From NCBI RefSeq assembly GCF_001879715.1, contig NZ_MNBW01000025.1:1-37007 (forward strand): DNA of 37,007 bases. Direction: 5' to 3'. Both the position numbers and the translations under genes were made by a program. This document shows, one piece after another, positions 31,052 to 37,007 of this stretch (position 1 is its first letter; the number at the start of each line of letters is the position of its first letter). The notes below the pieces were generated by a model. It had not been told where the DNA came from, did no database searches, and was given only the letters and a program-made list of their open reading frames with translations. This stretch comes from Nioella nitratireducens (lineage in GTDB: Bacteria > Pseudomonadota > Alphaproteobacteria > Rhodobacterales > Rhodobacteraceae).

Positions 31052-31737
31052 TGGCTCATCTCCCGCGACCAGTTGATCGCGTTCACGTAAATTCCGAGGG
31101 GGTTGGCGCGCAGGCGCTCGGCCGTGCGCGGCGGATCGATCACGATGGTCAGGATCGCGGTCCAGCGCTCGGTGCGCGCGAGTTGGCCGTTCTCATAATG
31201 CCGCTCGGACCAGGCCACCCGGAAACTGTCAGGCGAGGCACGGATGACGCTCGAGACCTCGACCGAGACCTGGTCCTCGCCCACCCGCGTGAAGGGATCG
31301 TTGGCGCGGGCATGGTCGTTCAGCGCCAACGCGCCGCGATCGGTGGTGAACTCATAGGCGCGAAGCCAGTTCTGCCGGACGACGATGGGATCGGCGGGCA
31401 GGCCCCGGACCTCCTCGATGAAGCGTGCGAGATGCCAGGCGATCTGCGGATCGCTCGGGCGATACCCGGCACTGGCGGCCTCGACGGCGCGGGCCTCGCC
31501 ATGGCGGTCGATCTCGACGACGTAAGGAACCACGGTGCCGCGCGCCGATTGCCAGACCAGCGCCGTGGCGAAACCGCCCGCGAGGATCAGGCAGCCGAAA
31601 GCCATGAGGCGCCAGTTCTTCGCCTGCACCCGGGCGGAACCGATGCGATCGTCCCAGACCTGGGCGGCCTTCTGGTAAGGGGTCTCGGGGTCCGGGGTCT
31701 TGCCGTAATGCGCGGCGGCGCGTTTGAAGAGGCTCAT
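31048..31737 (-). CDS. trbF: Conjugal transfer protein TrbF (VirB8-like)
   Basis: This 229-residue inner-membrane assembly factor of the type IV secretion system has a cytosolic start containing ETPYQKAAQVWDDRIGSAR, one membrane helix (about 44-63, LMAFGCLILAGGFATALVW) and a periplasmic VirB8/TrbF domain with VPYVVEIDRHGEA, RPSDPQIAWHLARFIEEVR and NPLGIYVNAINWSREM at the end. The sequence order and length match TrbF. It overlaps trbG and trbL by 4 bases each. Confidence 0.95.
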   Translation of the reverse strand: MSLFKRAAAHYGKTPDPETPYQKAAQVWDDRIGSARVQAKNWRLMAFGCLILAGGFATALVWQSARGTVVPYVVEIDRHGEARAVEAASAGYRPSDPQIAWHLARFIEEVRGLPADPIVVRQNWLRAYEFTTDRGALALNDHARANDPFTRVGEDQVSVEVSSVIRASPDSFRVAWSERHYENGQLARTERWTAILTIVIDPPRTAERLRANPLGIYVNAINWSREMSQ

Positions 31738-33083
31738 GGGCGGTCACTTTCGGACAGGGAAACGGAGGCGCCGGAGCCGGGGCTGTCCCCGGCGCGCAGC
31801 GCATGGGTTGCGGCGGAAACGCCATGGCTCATGGCCTGGCTGCGGCGCATGGAGCGCGCCCAGGCCGGTGGACTGCCCGCGGCGTCGGACGCGGAGTTGG
31901 AGGCGCCTGTCCCGCTGCCGAGCGACGAGACGCCGCCGGTGGCGGCGAAGCCCGCGCGGGCACCCTCGGCATGACTTGACTTGACCGCTTCGGAGGCCGA
32001 GGCGGCGGCCCGGCGCAGGGGCGATGCAGCGGCGGATCCCGCGGCTCGGGCCACACCGCCGAGACCGGAAGCGACGCTTGCGGCCCCGGCCTGGCCCATC
32101 GATCCGAGGCTGTAGGCGGTGGACGCGGCCCCGGTGGCGGCAGCAGCGCCGCGCGTGGCGGAGGCCACGCCCGAGGCGAGTGCGCCTATACCGCGGGCGC
32201 CGAGCAGGGCCCCGCCGCCCGCCGCGACGGCCGCGCCGCCCACGGCGAGCCCGGTGCCGACGGCCGCGCCTGCGCCCAGTTGCGGCCCGCCGGAGACAAG
32301 TCCCGTGGCGATGCCGGGGCCGAAGATGCCGAGACCGAGCAGCGAGAGCGCGGCCAGGACGATCGCCATGGCCTCGTCGATGGTGGGCGTCACGCCGCCG
32401 AACCCGGCGGTGAACTGGCCGAAGAGCGTCGAGCCGATGCCGATGATCACCGCCAGAACCAGCACCTTGATGCCGGAGGAGACGACATTGCCCAGGACCC
32501 GCTCGGCCATGAAGGCGGTCTTGCCGAAGAGGCCGAAGGGGATCAGCACGAAACCCGCGAGGGTCGTCAGCTTGAACTCGATGAGCGTCACGAAAAGCTG
32601 CACGGCGAGGAGGAAGAAGGCCAGGAGCACGAGCGCCCAGGCGAAGAGCAGGCAGGCGATCTGGATGAAGTTCTCGAAGAAGGCGACGAAGCCCATGAGA
32701 TCGGCGGTCGATTCCAGAAGCGGCCGCCCGGCATCGAGACCGGTCTGTGCCACGCGTCCGGGACGCAGGAGGTCGGCGGGTGAGAAGCCGGTGCCGGAAG
32801 CCAGCAGTCCCATCCCCGCGAAACTGTCGAAAACGATCGCCGCAAGGCTGTTCCAGTTGGAGATGAGCCAGGCGAAGACGCCCACGAAGAGGGTCTTTTT
32901 CACGAGGCGGGCGATGATGTCGTCATCGGCACCCCAGGCCCAGAAGAGCGCCGCCAGCGTCACATCGATCACGATCAGCGTGCTGGCGATGAAGGCGACC
33001 TCGCCGCCCAGCAGCCCGAAACCGCTGTCGATATAGGAGGTGAAGACCCCGAGGAAGGTGTCGATGACGCCGGTGCCGCCCAT
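31734..33083 (-). CDS. trbL: Conjugal transfer protein TrbL (VirB6-like)
   Basis: This 449-residue polytopic inner-membrane protein of the mating apparatus has about six membrane helices in the first 270 residues, including LITLIEFKLTTLAGF-like TrbL signatures (LFVTLIEFKLTTLAGFVLIP), followed by a long Ala/Gly/Ser-rich tail that is probably disordered. The tail is common in TrbL. It starts 3 bases after the trbK stop and overlaps trbF. Confidence 0.94.
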   Translation of the reverse strand: MGGTGVIDTFLGVFTSYIDSGFGLLGGEVAFIASTLIVIDVTLAALFWAWGADDDIIARLVKKTLFVGVFAWLISNWNSLAAIVFDSFAGMGLLASGTGFSPADLLRPGRVAQTGLDAGRPLLESTADLMGFVAFFENFIQIACLLFAWALVLLAFFLLAVQLFVTLIEFKLTTLAGFVLIPFGLFGKTAFMAERVLGNVVSSGIKVLVLAVIIGIGSTLFGQFTAGFGGVTPTIDEAMAIVLAALSLLGLGIFGPGIATGLVSGGPQLGAGAAVGTGLAVGGAAVAAGGGALLGARGIGALASGVASATRGAAAATGAASTAYSLGSMGQAGAASVASGLGGVARAAGSAAASPLRRAAASASEAVKSSHAEGARAGFAATGGVSSLGSGTGASNSASDAAGSPPAWARSMRRSQAMSHGVSAATHALRAGDSPGSGASVSLSESDRP

Positions 33084-33086
33084 GGC

Positions 33087-33359
33087 TCACTCGCCCCCGG
33101 TCCGGTCGCGTTCCCGTCCGAGGAACCGGTCGCGGGTTTCGGCCCAGACGGCGAGGCAGCCGGGATCGGAAGCCGCGGCCTCTCCCAATTCCTGGCAGCG
33201 CCGTTGTTCGGTCCGCAGGGGATCGGCCCCCGGCATAAGCGGAGCGGCCGGACGCGCCGCCTGCCCCGCCTCGTCCCGGCCCATCTCCACCATCGCCGCG
33301 GTGATCGCAATGGCGACGAAGACGATGGCGGCGATGCGGGCGAGGACCGATCCCTCCAT
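33087..33359 (-). CDS. trbK: Putative entry exclusion protein TrbK (alternative type)
   Basis: This 90-residue protein has a hydrophobic N-terminal helix (LARIAAIVFVAIAITAAMVE) and a mature part with two cysteines in RRCQELGEAAASDPGCLAVW, a pattern of the TrbK-alt family found between trbJ and trbL. Such proteins block redundant mating into cells that already hold the element. ATG 33359 is supported by AGGGGG upstream; the longer frame runs into trbJ coding sequence. No lipobox is present, unlike RP4 TrbK. Confidence 0.8.
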   Translation of the reverse strand: MEGSVLARIAAIVFVAIAITAAMVEMGRDEAGQAARPAAPLMPGADPLRTEQRRCQELGEAAASDPGCLAVWAETRDRFLGRERDRTGGE

Positions 33360-33372
33360 GGGCCTTTCCCCC

Positions 33373-34161
33373 TCAGTTGTTGAACATTTGGGCATTGCCG
33401 GGCTGGTAGCCCGCGCCCGGGGTGAGGAAGCGTTCGCGCTGGACCCGGCCCTGTTCGGCGGCCGCGGACCGCTCAGCCTCGACCAGCGCGCTCGCGCGGC
33501 CATTGGCGGCGACGACGGCGATCAGGTCGGCGATCTGCTGGGACTGCAGCGCGAGGAGCTGGTTGCCAGCTTGCGTGGCCTGCAAGGCGCCGACGGCGGA
33601 TTGGCTTTCGCCGACAAGGGCGGAGAGCTCGGTGCGCTGGCCGTCGAGATTGCCGACGACGCCCGCCTGCACGCGCAGCGCGTCCTGCAGCCCGCCCACG
33701 GTGTTTTCCCAGCGGGAGCGCGCATCGGCCAGAAGCTGCGCCTCGGGTGCGGCCATGGGGATATTGGCATAGTCCTGCTGAAAGACCTGGTCGATCTGGG
33801 CGACATCGAAGGCGATGTTCTGCGCCTGGGACAGAAGCTGCCGCGTCCGGTCGACATTCTGCTGCAGCGCCTGCAGCGAGGAATAGGGCAGGCTCGCGAG
33901 GTTGCGGGCCTGGTTCATCAGCATCTGCGCCTCGTTCTGCAGCTGGGTGATCTGGTTGTTGATCTGCTCCAGCGCCCGGGCCGCGGAGAGGATGTTCTCG
34001 GCGTGATTGCGCGGATCGTAGACGATGCGCCCGCCCCCGCCGAAGAGGAAGGCCTGGGCGGGCGTCGCGAAGATCGGCGACAGGCCGAGGGGGGCGGCGA
34101 GCGCCAAGGCCAAGGCGGAGGCGCTGGCGAGACGGGACAGGCGATGGGCGGTGTGGGTCAT
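33373..34161 (-). CDS. trbJ: Conjugal transfer protein TrbJ (VirB5-like)
   Basis: This 262-residue exported pilus-tip/assembly protein has a signal peptide ending ATPAQAF, the typical GGGGRIVYDPRNHAENILSA start of the mature protein, and then long helices rich in Gln and Leu (EQINNQITQLQNEAQMLMNQ) that form coiled coils. The late part contains GVVGNLDGQRTELSALV and ends GYQPGNAQMFNN. Its start overlaps the trbE stop by 4 bases. Confidence 0.94.
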   Translation of the reverse strand: MTHTAHRLSRLASASALALALAAPLGLSPIFATPAQAFLFGGGGRIVYDPRNHAENILSAARALEQINNQITQLQNEAQMLMNQARNLASLPYSSLQALQQNVDRTRQLLSQAQNIAFDVAQIDQVFQQDYANIPMAAPEAQLLADARSRWENTVGGLQDALRVQAGVVGNLDGQRTELSALVGESQSAVGALQATQAGNQLLALQSQQIADLIAVVAANGRASALVEAERSAAAEQGRVQRERFLTPGAGYQPGNAQMFNN

Positions 34162-36653
34162 GGGGTGGTCTCCACTGCGGGTTCGGGGGCTTGGAGGATC
34201 GGGGCGTCCGAGGCCGCGGGCTCCGGCGCGAGATTGGTGAGCTCGGGGATCAGCTCGACGGCCCAGCCGACCCCGCGGGCCTCGAGCCAGGCCGCGAGAA
34301 AGCCGTCGCGACCGTGCTCGGCGAGGATGTCCGAGATCAGCTTTTGGTCGGACTTGGACGAGGCCGCGCAGAGGGCGAGGCCGACCTCGGAGAGGCCCAG
34401 CTCGAAAAGCCGGTTGCCGCGCCGCGACTGGCAGTAGTAGTCCCGCTTGGGCGTTGCCCGAGCGAGGATCTCGATCTGGCGGTCATTGAGGCCGAAACGG
34501 CGGTAGATCGCGGTGATCTGGGGTTCGATGGCCCGTTCGTTGGGGAGAAGCAGCCGGGTCGGGCAGCTTTCGATGATGGCGGGCGCGATGGCGGAGGCGT
34601 CGATGTCCGAGAGCGACTGGGTCGCGAAGATCACCGAGGCGTTCTTCTTGCGCAGCGTCTTCAACCATTCGCGCAGCTGGCCCGCGAAGCCGTCATCATC
34701 GAGCGCGAGCCACCCCTCGTCGATGATCAGGAGCGTCGGCCGCCCGTCGAGCCGGTCGCCGATGCGATGGAAGAGATAGGAGAGGACCGCGGGCGCCGCG
34801 GCGGTGCCGACCAGCCCCTCGATCTCGAAGGCCTGGACCGAGGCCGCGCCAAGCTCTTCCGTCTCGGCATCGAGCAATCGGCCATGGGCACCGCCGAGGC
34901 AATAGGGGCGCAAGGCCTGTTTCAGGTCGGAGGATTGCAGCAGGACCGCGAGACCGGTGATCGTGCGTTCGCCGACCGGGGCGGAGGCCAGCGAGGTCAG
35001 CGCGGACCAGAGATGCTCCTTTACCTCGGGCGTGATCGTGATGCCTTCGCGGGCGAGGATCGCACCGATCCAACTCGTAGCCCAGCTGCGCTCGGCGGGA
35101 TCGTAAATGCGGGCGAGCGGCTGGAGAGAGACCGTCGCCTCCGCGCCTTCGGTCAATTCGCCTCCCAGATCATGCCAGTCCCCGCCCATGGCGAGCGTGG
35201 CAGCTCGGATCGATCCCCCGAAATCGAAGGCGAAGACCTGTGCGCCCGGGTAGCGGCGGAACTGCAGAGCCATGAGGGCGAGAAGCACGGATTTGCCCGC
35301 CCCGGTGGGACCCACGACCAGCGTGTGGCCGACGTCGCCCACGTGGAGCGAGAGGCGGAAGGGCGTCGCGCCCTCGGTCTTGCCGTAAAGCAGCGGCGGG
35401 CCGTCGAAATGCGCATCCCGCTCCTCCCCGGCCCAGACGGCGGAGAGCGGGATCATATGGGCCAGGTTCAGGGTGGAGATCGGCGGCTGGCGGACGTTGG
35501 CATAGGCGTGCCCCGGCAGCGAGCCAAGCCAGGCGTCGACGGCGTTGACCGTCTCGACCATGGCTGTGAAGTCCCGACCCTGCACGACCTTCTCGACCAG
35601 GCGCAGCTTCTCGTCGGCGCGGCGCGGGTCCTCGTCCCAGACGATTAAAGTCGCCGTTACATAGGCCTCGCCCGCGATATCGGCGCCGAGCTCCTGCAGG
35701 GCCATGTCGGCATCCGCGGCCTTGTTTGCGGCGTCCGTGTCGACCAGGGCCGATTGCTCGTTGGTCATCACCTCCTTCAGGATCGCGGCGATGGATTTGC
35801 GCTTGGCGAACCATTGGCGGCGAATGCGGGCGACCATCCGCGCGGCCTCCGTCTTGTCCATCAGGATCGCGCGGGTCGCCCAGCGATAGGGAAACGCCAG
35901 CCGGTTGAGGTCGTCGAGGATGCCAGGCGTGGTGGCGGTCGGGAAGCCCGAGAGGGTCAGGACACGCAGATGGGCGTCTCCCAGCCGCGGCTCGAGCCCA
36001 CCGGTCAGCGGCTGATCGGCCAGAAGCGCATCGAGATAGGCCGGGGTTTCCGGCACGCGGACGCGGTGGGCCTGCGTCGAGATCGTCGAATGCAGGTAGG
36101 TCAGTGTCTCGCCGTCACCCATCCAGCGGCACTCGGGCATGATGCCGTCCAAAAGTGCCAGCACCCGGTCGGTGCGGTCGATGAAACCGCGCAGCACCTC
36201 GCCCGCATCGATGCCGGTCTTGTCGCGTCCTTCGTAGAGCCAGGTCTCGGCCCGCGCGGCCTCCTCGGCGGGCGGCAGGTAGAGGAAGGTCAGAAGATAG
36301 TCCGACTGGAAATGCGCCCCCTGCTCGGCGAACCCCGCGCGACGCTCGGCATCGAGAAGCGCCGAGGCCGGATCGGGAAAACGGCTGTCGGGATAGTCGG
36401 CTGCTGCAACGCGCTGCGCCTCGACGAAGATCGCCCAGCCTGAGCCGAGGCGGCGGAAGGCGTTGTTGATGCGGCCCGCCACGGCAACGAGTTCGGCGGC
36501 GACCGCGCTGTCGAGATCGGGGCCCCGGAACCGGGCCGAGCGCTGCAGGCTGCCATCCTTGTTCAGCACCACGCCGGGCGCCACCAGCGCCGCCCAGGGC
36601 AGGTAATCCGCCAGCCGCGTCCCTTTCCGGCGATATTCCGCGAGGTTCATCAT
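34158..36653 (-). CDS. trbE: Conjugal transfer ATPase TrbE (VirB4-like)
   Basis: This 831-residue cytosolic-face ATPase powers pilus biogenesis and transfer. The CagE/TrbE N-terminal domain spans about 1-400 (LADYLPWAALVAPGVVLNKDGS near the start, in shortened form). The RecA-like domain has Walker A GPTGAGKS (448-455) and Walker B LLIIDEGWLAL, followed by LRKKNASVIFATQSLSDI. It is the signature protein of the mating-pair-formation system. The gene starts 9 bases after trbD and overlaps trbJ. It is intact, so the transfer machinery seems complete in this part. Confidence 0.96.
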   Translation of the reverse strand: MMNLAEYRRKGTRLADYLPWAALVAPGVVLNKDGSLQRSARFRGPDLDSAVAAELVAVAGRINNAFRRLGSGWAIFVEAQRVAAADYPDSRFPDPASALLDAERRAGFAEQGAHFQSDYLLTFLYLPPAEEAARAETWLYEGRDKTGIDAGEVLRGFIDRTDRVLALLDGIMPECRWMGDGETLTYLHSTISTQAHRVRVPETPAYLDALLADQPLTGGLEPRLGDAHLRVLTLSGFPTATTPGILDDLNRLAFPYRWATRAILMDKTEAARMVARIRRQWFAKRKSIAAILKEVMTNEQSALVDTDAANKAADADMALQELGADIAGEAYVTATLIVWDEDPRRADEKLRLVEKVVQGRDFTAMVETVNAVDAWLGSLPGHAYANVRQPPISTLNLAHMIPLSAVWAGEERDAHFDGPPLLYGKTEGATPFRLSLHVGDVGHTLVVGPTGAGKSVLLALMALQFRRYPGAQVFAFDFGGSIRAATLAMGGDWHDLGGELTEGAEATVSLQPLARIYDPAERSWATSWIGAILAREGITITPEVKEHLWSALTSLASAPVGERTITGLAVLLQSSDLKQALRPYCLGGAHGRLLDAETEELGAASVQAFEIEGLVGTAAAPAVLSYLFHRIGDRLDGRPTLLIIDEGWLALDDDGFAGQLREWLKTLRKKNASVIFATQSLSDIDASAIAPAIIESCPTRLLLPNERAIEPQITAIYRRFGLNDRQIEILARATPKRDYYCQSRRGNRLFELGLSEVGLALCAASSKSDQKLISDILAEHGRDGFLAAWLEARGVGWAVELIPELTNLAPEPAASDAPILQAPEPAVETTP

Positions 36654-36662
36654 GGTGCAGCC

Positions 36663-36956
36663 TCAGACCTCGAGATGACCGGGAAGCCGCAAATGCCGGC
36701 GCCCGACCTCGACGAAGAGCGGATCGCGCCGCGCGGCCCAGACCGCGACCAGGTGGCCCAGAAGGCCGATGGCGATCCCGGCGACCCAGAGCTGCAGCCC
36801 GAGCCCGATGGCCCCGGCCAGCGTTCCGTTCAGGATCGCGAAAGCCCGCGGCGCACCGGCCAGCAGGATCGGCTCGGTCAACGCCCTGTGGACCGGGACG
36901 GTGAAGCCCGGCACGTCCGCCAACTGCTCGAAGGCTGGCCATTCGCTACCGCTCAT
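36663..36956 (-). CDS. trbD: Conjugal transfer protein TrbD (VirB3-like)
   Basis: This 97-residue small inner-membrane protein has two membrane helices (about 38-72), the opening VPGFTVPVHRALTEPILLAGAPRAFAILNG that marks TrbD/VirB3 (shortened), and a final DPLFVEVGRRHLR. It works with TrbE in pilus assembly. It follows the end of trbC with a probable ATGA overlap. Confidence 0.93.
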   Translation of the reverse strand: MSGSEWPAFEQLADVPGFTVPVHRALTEPILLAGAPRAFAILNGTLAGAIGLGLQLWVAGIAIGLLGHLVAVWAARRDPLFVEVGRRHLRLPGHLEV

Positions 36957-37007
36957 GGCGTTCCTCCCTCGCGGCTTTCCACTGGAAAGCCGCGTTCCCC
37001 TGCGGTG
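36953..37007 (-). CDS. trbC: Probable C-terminus of TrbC (partial)
   Basis: On the minus strand, one frame runs from the window edge to a TGA that overlaps the trbD ATG (ATGA). It reads about 17 residues ending ERGFPVESREGGTP. The position fits trbC, the VirB2-like pilin gene, which precedes trbD in this operon type. The visible residues have no diagnostic feature, so identity is inferred from gene order and coupling only. Confidence 0.5.
   Translation of the reverse strand, partial: TAGERGFPVESREGGTP
36971..36993. repeat. Perfect hairpin at the trbC-trbD junction
   Basis: GCGGCTTTCC, loop ACT, GGAAAGCCGC is a perfect 10-bp stem with a 3-base loop, 15 bases upstream of the trbD start and inside the presumed trbC end. 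It has no T-run. It could slow transcription or modulate translation of trbD, or reduce pilin-to-apparatus read-through. Confidence 0.5.

Noticed and set aside
33040-35648. Long plus-strand frames of 465 and 485 codons opposite trbJ and trbE
   Set aside because: Shadows of well-identified trb genes in GC-rich sequence; no ribosome site or domain.
1-37007. CRISPR arrays, rRNA or tRNA genes
   Set aside because: No regularly spaced repeats and no cloverleaf-like or rRNA-like sequences were noticed by eye on either strand. A dedicated scan was not possible.

Overview
The window reads as a piece of the mobile accessory genome of an alphaproteobacterium, most likely a member of the Rhodobacteraceae. 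The evidence is the high GC content, tightly overlapping ATGA/TGATG gene junctions, an RP4/Tn4371-type trb cluster ending in a DUF2274 gene, and protein families typical of that group. No chromosomal housekeeping genes, rRNA or tRNA were seen. This placement is an inference from gene content, not from a database search.

Region 1 (1-8503) is a plasmid- or IME-like module. At the left edge the tail of an IS3-family element (1-77) interrupts a minus-strand gene resembling the N-terminus of Mob/Pre mobilization proteins (78-258), with a GC-rich hairpin upstream that could belong to an oriT. A divergent promoter packed with GCATAT boxes separates a small ribbon-helix-helix protein (890-1081) from a rightward cassette: an unknown helical protein, a PD-(D/E)XK-type nuclease and a soluble FtsH-like AAA+/M41 protease. 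Two small unknown proteins and a large serine recombinase (6761-8503) follow.

Region 2 (8690-28503) is a metal and cell-envelope island. It carries a CDF efflux pump, a transglutaminase-like protein, a PbrR/CadR-type MerR regulator with YnfA, and a long rightward operon (Sco1, DsbB, DsbA, PCu(A)C, Sco1, M23 peptidase, DUF411, ZIP transporter, LspA, Lnt, small membrane protein). Next come MntR, a large di-heme peroxidase and a PhnDCE-like ABC transporter, and then a CadA/ZntA-type P-type ATPase, a small lipoprotein and two L,D-transpeptidases. At least four promoters carry the same MerR-type element (CTACAG-N3-CTGTAG-like core, 19-bp spacer). They lie in front of the transglutaminase/CDF pair, the Sco operon, the P-type ATPase and the second L,D-transpeptidase. 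This suggests that one divalent-metal sensor coordinates efflux, periplasmic thiol and copper chemistry, lipoprotein maturation and peptidoglycan cross-linking.

Region 3 (28694-37007) is a leftward conjugation operon, trbC(end)-trbD-trbE-trbJ-trbK-trbL-trbF-trbG-trbI-DUF2274. It encodes the mating-pair-formation type IV secretion system. No intact relaxase, TraG coupling protein or TrbB was seen, so the conjugative element continues beyond the right edge.

The most interesting candidates for new biology are the MerR envelope regulon, the MntR-box/di-heme peroxidase/PhnDCE-like operon, the nuclease plus FtsH-like protease cassette, and a SpoIIAA-like pseudogene that lies in frame with the end of the CDF gene and is cut by two ochre codons.
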